Positions 36,709 to 46,220 are shown, counted from the first letter of the stretch. The stretch is 64,000 nucleotides of DNA from Bacteroides sp. (GCA_017471925.1 JAFURM010000042.1:1-64000), one strand, 5' to 3'. The notes: generated by a model from the letters alone, not told the origin. Program-made: numbers and translations.

Positions 36709-37878
36709 ATGGCCTCTCTCTACGTTGTGCTGGGAGGCAGTTGCCAAGGCAGCGGAAACGCTTGGACAGAATCGGACATGGGAGCCTACCTGATGGCCTA
36801 CCACAAGGATGAAGACCACGGCCTGCACCTCGCCGTGAGCTTGGACGGCTACCACTTCACCGCCCTGAGGGGCGACAGACCCTTCATCGCCGGAGACACC
36901 ATCGCCATGCAGAAGGGCATACGCGACCCTCACCTCTTTCGCGCTCCTGACGGCTGCTTCTATTTGGCCATGACCGACCTCCACATCTATGCACGGGAGA
37001 AGGGCTATCGGCAGACGGAGTTCGAACGCGACAAGGAGGCCTACGGATGGGGAAACAACAAGGGCATCGTGCTGATGAAGTCGGCCGACCTGAAACACTG
37101 GAGCCGGAGTAACATCGACCTCACCCTCCTGGGGGGAAAGTGGAAGGACGTGGGGTGCGTCTGGGCACCGGAGACCTGCTATGACGACAAGGCGGGAAAA
37201 CTGATGGTACACTTCACCGTGCGCTTCGGCAACGGCCTGAATAGTATCTACTATGCCTATGCGGACAATGACTTCACCAGCCTGATTGGCGAGCCGAAAC
37301 CCCTTCACGGTGCTTTGGAGAAGGGCTATTCGGTGATAGACTCAGACATCGTCAAGGCCGGCGGGAAGTATCACCTCTTCTATGTCTCCCACGAAAACGG
37401 AGCCTGCATCCAGCATGCCGTGAGCGACAGCATCAACGGAGGCTACGTGAACGACACCTGCTACTACGACGGCGAGTCCCTGGGGCGTGAGGCACCCTCC
37501 TGCTGGAAGCGCAACGGCCGCTACTACCTGCTCTACTCCAGCTGGACGCGCGGTTATGAGATAGGCTATGCCACCGCCCCCGCCATCACCGGTCCTTGGA
37601 CTAAGGGTGCGGCCAATCCCATCTATGGTGCGTAAGACCCGCAGATTTGTGCCGGGCGAGGCATCAAGGCCGAGGTGGTATCGGGCACTCCCTTCACGCA
37701 AGTGGGGCACAACCAGGTCTTCATCGGCCCTACGGGTGACTACTGGCTCTCCTGTCACGGCAATCTCCGCACCAATCCCGAACATCCCCTGCCCGTCATC
37801 GACCCCCTGCGCTTCGATTCGGACGGCAACATCCTGCGCAGCACGCCGTCGTTCAAACAGCAGTGGACAGGTGATTGA
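36709..37878 (+). pseudogene. GH43-like glycosidase interrupted by an in-frame TAA
   Basis: The frame starts MASLYVVLGGSCQGSGNAWT (lipoprotein-like). It continues with GH43 features: AYLMAYHKDEDHGLHLAVS, GIRDPHLFRAPDGCFYLAMT and the catalytic-Glu region GCVWAPETCYDD. At 37633-37635 TAA follows ANPIYGA, yet the same frame continues with DPQICAGRGIKAEVV and GHNQVFIGPTGDYWLSCHG to a natural stop at 37878. A CAA-to-TAA change would explain it. The truncated product lacks the last propeller blade. The family removes alpha-L-arabinose or beta-xylose side groups. The consensus promoter upstream is intact. Confidence 0.82.
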
Positions 37879-38211
37879 TACGGACATTTTCGTTCTATAA
37901 TGGTTGCATATTTGTTTACATTCGGTTGTAGACTCCCATCCCGTATGCTTTCATTCCGCCTCCTTCAACGGGCAAGAATTCCCTCGCCTGCCTGAAAAAT
38001 TTTCCGACCCAACTGAGAAAAAAATTCTCCCCAACTGGGGTACTTCTTCCGGCCTTCGCTTTACATTTATTAAATGAATTGCAAAATGCTTACAGGGAGA
38101 GCACCAAAAATCGAATCATTGGGATTTTTGGCACACCCTCTTTGTGCCGAAACAAAACTACTAAATCTACAGATTTCCCTCCCATTTCTTCTTTATTTTA
38201 AAATAGTTGAC
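37879..38211. other. AT-rich gap without a gene
   Basis: No open frame with recognisable content. It contains AT-rich tracts and a near-duplicate pair of CAACTGAGA/CAACTGGGG-like words around 38010-38040; nothing else was identified. Confidence 0.4.
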
Positions 38212-38573
38212 TATACTTGCACATCTCCATGCCGATTTCTCTGCAAAAGAGAAGAAGGGTGGGGATGGACATATAAGTAAAAGGCGTATCAGCGCTTTGG
38301 TTTTGACGACTCCTGAAGTCCTGGAAAAATTTCATGCTTGTCAAGAACAAAAGCAACCGGTAACGCCCGTGGGTATGTTTTATAGCAAGCCCTCACTGTA
38401 CCCTGACAGCCCGTGGTGCATCCCTCTGCATCGGGGTGTTGTCGGAGTCGTATGGTGAGCCGTTATATATCATATCGGCGTGGAGTTCTGAGTTGCTCGT
38501 TTCGACAAGCAGGGCAACTTCCAGGACGCCCAGGAATCGTGAAGCGAGCGACGAGTGGGCTTCACGTTTTTTG
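38212..38573 (+). ncRNA. Candidate structured RNA or leader ending in an intrinsic terminator
   Basis: A -7-like box TATACTTG (38212-38219) is followed by several short dyads: TTCTCT/AGAGAA around 38236-38253, CCCG...TGCA / TGCA...CGGG around 38411-38436, and GTTGC/GCAAC around 38492-38518. A clear terminator closes the region at 38538-38572. No frame inside resembles a known protein. It could be an independent small RNA of about 350 nt or the remains of a 5' leader. It matches none of the tmRNA, RNase P or SRP RNA signatures I know. Confidence 0.4.
38538..38572 (+). terminator. Intrinsic terminator, plus strand
   Basis: CGTGAAGC (38538-38545) pairs with GCTTCACG (38559-38566), 13-nt loop, followed immediately by six T (38567-38572). 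It lies 70 bp upstream of the BACON pseudogene. Confidence 0.75.
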
Positions 38574-38642
38574 TTTGTGTGTACATCAATACTGAAAAAC
38601 GAATAACCTTTGGCCAGAAGCCCTAATGTACATACAAATCCT

Positions 38643-40267
38643 ATGAAGAAAATGTATTATCTGTTTGCCCTCCTTATGCTCACGGCATGGACGGCATGTA
38701 GCGACGGGGGAGTGATTCTACGGACGAGCCTACGCCCACTCCCACTCCGCAGGAGACCCCTACCATTACCATCGACTCTTCCATCCTGACCAATGGACTC
38801 GTGTTCGACGCCAAGGGTGGAGAGCGGTCTGTCACCTTCAGCACCACCGTGGCCGACTGGACGCTGAACGTAGCCAACACCACCTGGTGTACCGCCTCGG
38901 CCACTAACGGCACCAAGGGCACGGCTACCGTGAAGTTCACCGTGGCCGAGAACACCGACTATGACAACCGCAGCGTCTCCGTCACCGTGAAGGCCGGCAG
39001 CGCCAGCAAGACCTTTACCGTCAGCCAGAAGTGTACCGAGGCCCTGCTGGTCACCACCGACAAGTTTGAACTGGGCCGTGAGGGAGGCACCATCGAACTG
39101 GAGGTGAAGGCCAACATCAGCTATCAGGTAGAAGTCGCCGAGACGGCCAAGAGCTGAATCACTCAGGCGGCCGCCACCCGTGGCCTCTCCACGAAGAAGC
39201 ATGCCTTCACCGTGGCTGCCAGCGAAGAGTTGGAGAAGCGCGAAGGCGAAATCTACGTGAAGAGCGGTGACAAGGTGGAGACCGTCAAGGTGTATCAGAC
39301 GGGCGGCCCCGTCCTCCTGCTCAGCAAGAACGAGTATGCCGTGGCCAGCAGCGGTGAGACCATTACGGTGGACGTGCAGAGCAACTTTGACTATGAGGTG
39401 CAGATGCCCGATGTGGACTGGATAATCAACGAACCCGCCACCCGAGGCATGTCCAGCCACACCCTGAAGTACATCGTCACCCCCAACGAGAGCCACGACA
39501 GCCGCTCGGCCGAAATCATCTTCCGCGACAAGAACAGCACCCTGAAGGAGACCCTGAAAATCACCCAGGCGCAAAAGGATGCCATCATCCTTTCGCAGAA
39601 GGTGTATATAATTTCAGCAGATGGTGGAAATGTAGAGGTAAAATTGAACGTTAATATAGATTTTGAAGTTAAAGTGCCTGATGTTGACTGGATTCATAAG
39701 GTGTCTACTCGAAGTCTTACAGAATATAATGTATGCTTTTCAATTGATAAAAACGAATCTACCGAAAAGCGTACAGCAAAAATAGTCTTTGTAAATAATG
39801 ATGGTTTAGTATCAGATACGCTTACAATTACGCAAGAGGCTGCTTTAGTAGGTGGTACTTTGAAAGAACGGTTGGGAGATCAAATGCTAACCATTACTTC
39901 ATTAAAAGTTGACTATGCGCTAAATGGTGATGATATTTGCTACTTGCGCAAAATGCTTGGAGGACATGAATTTAATGAGGCTGATAGGGGCAAGCTTGAA
40001 CATTTAGACTTATCTGAAGCAACAATTATTAAGGGAGGAGATTATTACTACTACCATGAATCATTGAACGGCTATTTGTATACAATCGCTAATACTATTG
40101 CTGCTTACACATTTACAAAATGTAATAATCTGAAAAGCATTATCTTACCGGATAATGTTTTAGCAATTGGTCCGAATGTGTTTAACGGTTGTCCCAATCT
40201 TTCGGAAATAACGATTGGGGAGAAAACTCAAGTAATAGCGTACGAGGTATTCCAGAATATACGATAA
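38643..40267 (+). pseudogene. Mosaic BACON-domain/leucine-rich-repeat surface lipoprotein, broken
   Basis: Starts MKKMYYLFALLMLTAWTACS, a lipoprotein signal. A G-run of five at 38706-38710, where six would keep the frame, shifts it; the correct frame then gives PTPTPQETPTITIDSS and a first BACON domain. TGA at 39155-39157 stands where Trp is expected (AKS-stop-ITQAA). Two further BACON domains follow (VLLLSKNEYAVASSG, AIILSQKVYIISADGG), then BspA-type leucine-rich repeats (LKSIILPDNVLAIGPNVFNG). From about 39600 the DNA becomes AT-rich: 37/60 G+C in 39481-39540 but 23/60 in 39661-39720. The 3' end stops at a dispersed repeat. BACON domains are thought to bind carbohydrate or mucin. Confidence 0.8.
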
Positions 40268-40320
40268 TTGATAGTTGATAATTGATAGTTGATAGTTTTC
40301 AGGCACGGATGACACGGATG
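40262..40320. repeat. Inverted copy of the dispersed CCGTGTCATCCGTGCCT/ATCAACTATCAATT repeat
   Basis: Read on the minus strand it carries the same CCGTGTCATCCGTGCCT block and ATCAACTATCAATT units as 31246-31315. It supplies the stop codon (TAA 40265-40267) of the mosaic BACON gene, so it marks the truncation point. Confidence 0.7.
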
Positions 40321-40449
40321 GGAACATGGAAACTCTCTCTGCGTGAATCCGCATAAATCCGCATTTCAAGAACAGTCCGGCTAATGCATTGACAATCAAT
40401 ATCAGAATCATTTTGTAGGGGTAATCACCCCTGTGGCGTGAGCCAAACT

Positions 40450-40481
40450 GTTGCACCATTCGGGTATGCCCTTTATCTTTG
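40450..40481 (+). promoter_or_regulatory. Orphan promoter-like site antisense to the AAA gene
   Basis: GTTG (40450-40453), 20-bp spacer, TATCTTTG (40474-40481), with an ATG only 4 nt after the -7 box. It points into about 50 codons of unrecognised frame that then run antisense through the AAA/PD-(D/E)XK gene. It may be the remnant of a lost gene or a source of antisense RNA. Confidence 0.4.
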
Positions 40482-40634
40482 CGCATGATTGGAGGGAATC
40501 ACATGAACCAAACAAGAAACACGAAAATAGAAACTCACGGCGCAGGGTACGCATCACGGCTCCTCTTCGGGGATGCCTGCCTTGAAGTACTATATGGAGC
40601 TAACGGCCTATCACACACGGTGGCGGCAAAGGAA

Positions 40635-42206
40635 TCAAATATCTTCCACAATCTTCCAACCGCCAATAGTGCGGGTGGCACTGTCGAAGTTCACACCAAT
40701 CTTATAGACTTTCCGGCCATCGGCATGATAAGGGATGACATATTGCTTGCTATCTATCTGAGCCAAGGCTTCTTCGGGTGTACCGTCAAACTTGAACTCG
40801 AATACATAAATGGCATCCTGCAGTTTGACCACTACATCGGCCCGGCCGATGGCGTTCTTCACCTCGGATTCTACGTATTGTCCCATCAGGCGGAACAGCA
40901 GATAGAAAATGGTATGATAATGCTTTTCCGTTTGGTTTTCCAGGTCGTATGGAATAGAGGCAAAGAACGAGCGGGTGCGTTCCAAACAAGTTTCAACATC
41001 CCCTTTCATCAAATCACGAATGAAAGATACCACATAGAAAGTACTTTTTTCACCGGGTTTGTGTACATAACCGGGGAGCAGTGCCTCTATAAATCCTTTT
41101 CGCACTTCATTGTTGGGATAACCCAATGTATAAATGTTGAAAGTGCTGTCATATCCTTTAATCGTAAGATAACCGCTTTGATACAATACAGGAATCGGGC
41201 TGGTGATAACCTCGGTGGGCGCATCAAACTGTTCATCGGTCGCCTCTGTCATCTCCAAATCCCGGACATTGAAATCGGCTTCTTTCAACAACTCCAACAA
41301 GAAGGTTGGGGTACCAGAAGAAAACCAATAGTTCTTATATTCTTTCGCATTAAAGGCATTGAACAGGCTGAATGGATTATAAATGTCTTCGCAACGCTTG
41401 CTGAAATGATAGCCATCGTACTGCTTTTTCAAGTGAGCACAAGCCTCCTCGTAAGTCTCGTTATTGGCAACAGCCATTTGCTCGATGTCCGGTTTCAGCT
41501 GTGTGAGCAGTTCCTTTTCCGTGATGCCACAAAGGGCACTGTAATCATCGCGCATACTGATGTTCTGCAGGTTGTTCAACTCGCAGAAGATACTCAGTTG
41601 GCTGAATTTGCTGATACCGGTCAGCAGGAGGAAACGGATGTATTGTCCAGCTCCTTTCAAAGGGCTGAAGAAGTCCCGGACGATATTCCTTAATTGTTCC
41701 TGTAACTCCGGCTTGTGGTTGGTATCCAACAAAGGTGAATCATACTCATCCACCAATACCACCACCTGTTTGCCGGTTTGTTGGTAGGCTCGTTGTATAA
41801 CACCTTCAAAGCGGCTGCTGAAAGAAGTCTCACTTTCGTTCTTGCCATAGACTTCTTCCCAACGTGAAATTTGAACGTTGATGGCTGTCTTCAGCATATC
41901 TACATCGTAATATTTACTTTTACTGAAGTCCATGTGCAGCACGGGATATTCCGTCCATTCCGTTTCCAAGCGTTCCATGGCAAGTCCTTCAAACAAATAC
42001 TTCTTCCCTTGGAAATAGGCTTCGAGAGTGGACACAAGCAGACTTTTCCCGAAGCGGCGTGGGCGGCTCAGGAAATAGACACTGTCCGTATGCGTCAGTT
42101 TGTATATCAACTCGGTCTTGTCGATATATACGCAATTGCAGTTTCTCAGTTGTTCAAAGTTCTGTATCCCGATGGGATAACGCCTGTAAGTTACTTCCAT
42201 ATTCAT
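40635..42206 (-). CDS. AAA-ATPase-like / PD-(D/E)XK nuclease-domain protein
   Basis: 523 residues from MNMEVTYRRYPIG; an extra 14 codons upstream look unnatural. The N-terminal AAA-ATPase-like domain has the Walker A variant LSRPRRFGKSLLVSTLEAYF (about 45-65) and Walker B VVVLVDEYDSPLLD. The C-terminal PDDEXK_9-type domain shows GRADVVVKLQDAIYVFEFKF, with the Asp and Glu-x-Lys of the nuclease fold. The family is abundant and multicopy in Bacteroidota; its role is unknown and mobility or defence has been proposed. The gene is intact in an otherwise decayed region and lacks recognisable partners. Confidence 0.88.
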   Translation of the reverse strand: MNMEVTYRRYPIGIQNFEQLRNCNCVYIDKTELIYKLTHTDSVYFLSRPRRFGKSLLVSTLEAYFQGKKYLFEGLAMERLETEWTEYPVLHMDFSKSKYYDVDMLKTAINVQISRWEEVYGKNESETSFSSRFEGVIQRAYQQTGKQVVVLVDEYDSPLLDTNHKPELQEQLRNIVRDFFSPLKGAGQYIRFLLLTGISKFSQLSIFCELNNLQNISMRDDYSALCGITEKELLTQLKPDIEQMAVANNETYEEACAHLKKQYDGYHFSKRCEDIYNPFSLFNAFNAKEYKNYWFSSGTPTFLLELLKEADFNVRDLEMTEATDEQFDAPTEVITSPIPVLYQSGYLTIKGYDSTFNIYTLGYPNNEVRKGFIEALLPGYVHKPGEKSTFYVVSFIRDLMKGDVETCLERTRSFFASIPYDLENQTEKHYHTIFYLLFRLMGQYVESEVKNAIGRADVVVKLQDAIYVFEFKFDGTPEEALAQIDSKQYVIPYHADGRKVYKIGVNFDSATRTIGGWKIVEDI

Positions 42207-42309
42207 TGGATTTCGGAATGTTTCTGCAAAGATAACGATATTCCTCACATAATTGTCAGAGTTGCATAAACTTATTTATAAACTTCTCCGTAACCCCTAA
42301 CAAAAAACG

Positions 42310-42349
42310 AGTTAAGGAGGAACATTTTCGTTTTTGTTCCTCCTTAACT
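42310..42349 (-). terminator. Intrinsic terminator of the minus-strand SusCD locus
   Basis: A perfect 15-bp stem (42310-42324 with 42335-42349, GTTAAGGAGGAACA core) has a 10-nt loop. On the minus strand it is followed by CG and six T. It lies 60 bp after the stop of the DUF4979 remnant. A weaker GGAGGAA/TTCCTCC hairpin lies at about 42371-42397. Confidence 0.75.
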
Positions 42350-42409
42350 ACCTGTTTTAACATACTTACGGAGGAACAAACGCAGAGATTCCTCCTAAGA
42401 AAATCATTA

Positions 42410-43215
42410 TTATTCTTCCTTGTCCGCCTTGGTGATGCTCAGACCTTCGGAAGTGATATATGCCTTCACATCGGTCAACGACTGGAAGGACTGTATCCAG
42501 TAGACATTGTAGGTCACGGGAACAGTTGCCGTTTCAGCTGCTACAATGTCGGCAATCTTGAACTGGAAGGTGGTGTACTTCACCTTTTCCGTCAGCGGCA
42601 TAAGCAGCCCATTCTTTCCCCACGCTTGCGTGGAAAGGTTGTAGACAAAGACACGGCTATTATCGCTGCACAGATAGTTGCAGACATACTTGTTGTTTCC
42701 GCTACCCAATTCTCCGGAATAAGTTACAGAAGCATCCGATTCAATCTTGCCGTTTGATGCATCAAACTTAATCATCGTGTTGGACCAACCTTCCGTGTCA
42801 TTGGGGTGAGTCATGCGGATGGCAAAGTAAGGATAGTTGCCGGCATGGAGCCAAGCGGTATTTTGGCATACAAGGTCGCCACGATATTTTCTCTCCGCTT
42901 CATTAGCCAAGTATGTCGTCATCGTAACATCGCCCGTATTGTTCCAAGTCAAGGTACTGTTTTGATTGGAAGCCTTGCCCCAAGAGCAGTAATCGCTATA
43001 GTCGAACAGTTCGCGCACCAAGCCTTCTGTCACCTTCAGGACAACGGAAGAAGAGGGGGCATCAGTGCCTTCGCCCTGAGCCGTGATGGTCACGTCGCCA
43101 AAATTGCCTTCGCTATTGATGGTCACCACGTTGTCGCTGACAGTGGCCAGTGTCTCGTCACTGGATGACCAGGTGATGGTGCCGGCGTAACCGGTGGCGG
43201 TGTAACAACCTGCGG
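42410..43215 (-). pseudogene. 5'-truncated Ig-like/DUF4979 surface protein
   Basis: The frame preserves the end of a bacterial Ig-like domain (GTITWSSSDETLATVSDN, NFGDVTITAQG) and a complete DUF4979-type module (GLVRELFDYSDY to SLTDVKAYITSEGL). Both align with the last third of the intact binding protein at 44623-46188. No start codon or signal peptide is present; the similarity begins within a few bases of the alginate-lyase-family stop codon. The open frame continues upstream only as an out-of-frame overlap of that gene. Best explained by a deletion joining two PUL genes. Confidence 0.72.
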
Positions 43216-44616
43216 TTATTCGCGATACAGCATCAGTGTGCCCCAGCCCAGCTGGTCGAAAGCACCAGAGTTGGTGCCGTAACGGCTGTTGCCGTCCACA
43301 CCGCCTTCGGGACGCATCTTCTCGGCAGCCATCTTGGCATACTTGCAACCATTGCCCAATCCTTTCACCTTGACATAGTGGTTGTAGTAGATTTCCCAAC
43401 CCGGACGCAGGCTTCCGCGGCCGGAATCATCGGCAATGGCTGTGTGGATGGCCGAGTGGCTTCCGGCATTCTTGCATGAGCAATCCACACAATATTTATA
43501 CTCGCTGAAAGGCATCTTAGATGCGTTCACCAACCAATTGCCACCGGTGTTCATCTGGTCGTTGCCATCGCGCAAATTGAAGAGGGCTGTATATTCCCCC
43601 ATCTTCATCACGGCATTGTCGTTGGCCGCAAAGAAGTCCAACTGTGCAACACCGGGGTTACACTGGTAGAGCGTATAGGCCATCTGGCAAAGGTTGGCGG
43701 TCACGGCCACGGACATCTGGGCATGGCCCTGGTCGCGTCCGCTCTCCTGGTTCTGGGCAATCTCCTCGCCGCTGCCCAACGGGTCGTCGAAGGTGCCCTG
43801 AATCAGCTTCTTGATGCAGCCGTTGCCCGCACCCGTATAGAAATAGTTCACCACATAGTTCACCATGCTGTCATCTTCCGTCAGAATGCCGATGGCCAGA
43901 TAGGAACACATGTTCACCAGGTCCCAGTTGCTCCAGTAGTGGTCGTCGCACGTGTTTTGGTGATTGGTCATGAAGTCGATGTTCTTGGAGGCAAACACAT
44001 TCACCATCCACTCCTTGAACTTGGCGAAGTCTGTAGCCGACCATCCTTCGTAGGAGCGCATGATTTCACCGGCGTTGGCAAAGGTGTAGCCCTGTGCACC
44101 TGCCGCCAGCATCTGGTTGGAGTCATTGGACTTGATGCCCTTGCACCCTTTTACCCAAGCGTTCATCACGCCGATGGAAGCCTCGGCATAGCTGTTGTCA
44201 CCGGTCAGTTTCCACAACAAAGCCATCTGATAGGCCGCTGCAGCATCGTTCATGGCTTCCTGATAGCTCTCCTTGCCGTCGGCCGTGATTCCCGCACCGT
44301 CACCGCGCACGATATACTCCAGCGGAGTGGCCGTATAGCCGGGAGCCGTGAAACGGCTGTTCTTCAACAAGGTGAACTCATCCTTCACCGCCTGCGGAGC
44401 CGTGCCGTCATCCAGGCTCTTCTTCACCCGGTCGAAGTCGGCCTGGCTGAACATGGCGCACGGATGGCTGTAGGTATAGGCAGCCGCTACCGGTTCATAC
44501 ACTTCTTCACTTTCCGGCATGGTCAGGTCCACCGTGCCGAACTCGTTTTCTCTGCAGGAGGTCTGCACTGCCATAAGCAGTGCCAGACCCATATTCATGA
44601 ATACTCTGATTTTCAT
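43216..44616 (-). CDS. Alginate-lyase-family enzyme (PL38-like)
   Basis: 466-residue lipoprotein (LLMAVQTSCRENE). The alpha/alpha-toroid pattern of alginate-lyase-like proteins is visible: HPCAMFSQADFDRVKKSL near the N-terminus, WKLTGDNSYAEASIGVMNAW, TNHQNTCDDHYWSNWDLVNM and ESGRDQGHAQMSVAVTANL. The NH, Y, R and H positions fit a uronate-polysaccharide lyase. The family label PL38 is by resemblance. Alginate or glucuronan-like substrates are the known range; which one applies here is open. It is 6 bp after the surface binding protein gene, so it belongs to the SusCD operon. Confidence 0.78.
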   Translation of the reverse strand: MKIRVFMNMGLALLMAVQTSCRENEFGTVDLTMPESEEVYEPVAAAYTYSHPCAMFSQADFDRVKKSLDDGTAPQAVKDEFTLLKNSRFTAPGYTATPLEYIVRGDGAGITADGKESYQEAMNDAAAAYQMALLWKLTGDNSYAEASIGVMNAWVKGCKGIKSNDSNQMLAAGAQGYTFANAGEIMRSYEGWSATDFAKFKEWMVNVFASKNIDFMTNHQNTCDDHYWSNWDLVNMCSYLAIGILTEDDSMVNYVVNYFYTGAGNGCIKKLIQGTFDDPLGSGEEIAQNQESGRDQGHAQMSVAVTANLCQMAYTLYQCNPGVAQLDFFAANDNAVMKMGEYTALFNLRDGNDQMNTGGNWLVNASKMPFSEYKYCVDCSCKNAGSHSAIHTAIADDSGRGSLRPGWEIYYNHYVKVKGLGNGCKYAKMAAEKMRPEGGVDGNSRYGTNSGAFDQLGWGTLMLYRE

Positions 44617-44622
44617 ATTTCT

Positions 44623-46188
44623 TTATTTAATGGGTTCGTAAGTCAGTCCTTCGGATTCAATGTAGGCTTTCACGTCGTCCAAGGTCTTGAACGTCTGTAC
44701 CCAGTAGACATTATAAGTGACTTGCTCGGTCAAGGTGGCGATATCGGCATACTTGAACTGGAGGGTGGTGAACTTGGCCACATCGGTAGTGGGCAATACA
44801 CCGCCATTGGCCCAGGCTTGGGTAGCCAGGTCGTAGATGAACACGTGACTGCCGTCGCTGCACTTATAGTCATGCAACCATTTGTTGTTGTTGCCATTCA
44901 ATCCGCCGGAGAACTTGGTTCCTGCACATTCACCGGAGGCATCAAGCGTAATGTTGCGGGCCGTCACACCTTCATACAAGTCCTTCACATCTTCCATGCG
45001 AATGGCAAAAATCGGATACTTGCCGGCATGGAGCCACGTGGCGGCATTCCAACACTTGAAGTCACCGCGTTGCTTGGTGGCATTCTGAGTGTAGGTAGTG
45101 ACCGTCACCTTGCCATAACTCCACACGTGAGACGAAGAGGTTCCGTTGCCCGACTGCTTGGCATTGTACCAGCCGTAGTTGTCCGGGTCATGGAAAAGTT
45201 CGCGAACCAATCCTTCCTCTACACGCAGCTTCACGGAAGAAGAGACTCCGGTTTCGGGACAGGTGGCCGTAATCGTCACATCACCAAACACACCGTCTTG
45301 GTTGACAGTGACCACACCGCCGTTCACCGTTGCAATGGTTTCATCGCTGGAGGTCCATTGAATCAACGATTTGGTGCAATCCTCGGGAACGGTCGTGTAG
45401 TTCAGGGTCACCTTCTTGTCGGCAATGGCCACCAGATAGCCGTTGTCTACCGAGAACTCGTCACTGATGGTCACTTCCTGGGGCTGGACAATCTGGTTGA
45501 CGGTAATCATCTTGGATGCAGAGTGTCCGCTTCCATCCAAGGCTGTGGCCGTAATGGTCACCTCGGCATGAATTTCGTCATTGACCACACCGGTCACCAG
45601 TCCGTTCTTGTCCACCGTGGCCACCTTCTCGTTGCTGGAGGTCCACTTCACTGTTCTGTAGGTTGCCTCTTCAGGCAGGATGGAGTAGCTCATCTGCAAC
45701 GTCTCGCCGGCATAAACCTGGTCGGCATTTACACCCACCTCAATGGATTCGGCCTTTACCAAAGTGTTGGACACCACCACCTTCAGCGTAGTGGCAATGT
45801 TGCTGCCCGAATAGCTGGCCACCGGAGCCACCGTAATCACCGAATAGCCGGTGTCGTCACCACTGACAGCTTCCACGTTGCCATTGTCGTCCACCGTGGC
45901 CACTTTCTCGTTACTGGAGGTCCACACTACTTCGTCGAACGTCACATCGTCCGGAGAAATCTTGCTGCCGAAAGAGACCTTCTCGCCCTTGATTAGCGGC
46001 AGGACGCTTGTCCCGTCTTCCACATAAATCAGCGCTTCCTGCTCGGCTGGCACAATCATTTCCACCGATGCCGGATACTGTGCAGGGGTGTACTGCTTGA
46101 AATCCGCCTCGTCACTGCAGGCGATGAATGAAACCGGAAGTGCCGCACAGAGCAGGCTTTTCCATCCATATTCCAATATATTCTTCAT
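44623..46188 (-). CDS. Surface glycan-binding lipoprotein with three Ig-like (BIG2) domains and DUF4979
   Basis: 521 residues; lipoprotein signal ends VSFIACSDEADF. Three BIG2-type repeats are marked by VWTSSNEKVATVDDNG, KWTSSNEKVATVDKNG and QWTSSDETIATVNGG. The C-terminal ~200 residues (GLVRELFHDPDNYGW to TYNVYWVQTFKTLDDVKAY) form a DUF4979-type module likely to bind carbohydrate. Position after SusD, where SusE/SusF-type binding proteins normally sit, supports a surface glycan-binding role. Gap to SusD is 32 bp. Confidence 0.83.
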   Translation of the reverse strand: MKNILEYGWKSLLCAALPVSFIACSDEADFKQYTPAQYPASVEMIVPAEQEALIYVEDGTSVLPLIKGEKVSFGSKISPDDVTFDEVVWTSSNEKVATVDDNGNVEAVSGDDTGYSVITVAPVASYSGSNIATTLKVVVSNTLVKAESIEVGVNADQVYAGETLQMSYSILPEEATYRTVKWTSSNEKVATVDKNGLVTGVVNDEIHAEVTITATALDGSGHSASKMITVNQIVQPQEVTISDEFSVDNGYLVAIADKKVTLNYTTVPEDCTKSLIQWTSSDETIATVNGGVVTVNQDGVFGDVTITATCPETGVSSSVKLRVEEGLVRELFHDPDNYGWYNAKQSGNGTSSSHVWSYGKVTVTTYTQNATKQRGDFKCWNAATWLHAGKYPIFAIRMEDVKDLYEGVTARNITLDASGECAGTKFSGGLNGNNNKWLHDYKCSDGSHVFIYDLATQAWANGGVLPTTDVAKFTTLQFKYADIATLTEQVTYNVYWVQTFKTLDDVKAYIESEGLTYEPIK

Positions 46189-46220
46189 ATTCTGTCTGTT
46201 TATCTGTTTAATACTTGTTG

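Noticed and set aside
38400-38573. Group II intron domain V or tmRNA
   Set aside because: The expected conserved catalytic stem and the tmRNA 5' and 3' sequences are not present.
40479-41693. 404-codon plus-strand frame
   Set aside because: Only the first ~50 codons are outside the AAA/PD-(D/E)XK gene; the rest is antisense to it. Kept only as an orphan-promoter finding.
43723-45996. 757-codon plus-strand frame opposite the lyase and binding-protein genes
   Set aside because: Spans two genes and their intergenic gap in antisense, has Val/Leu/His-rich shadow composition and no motif.
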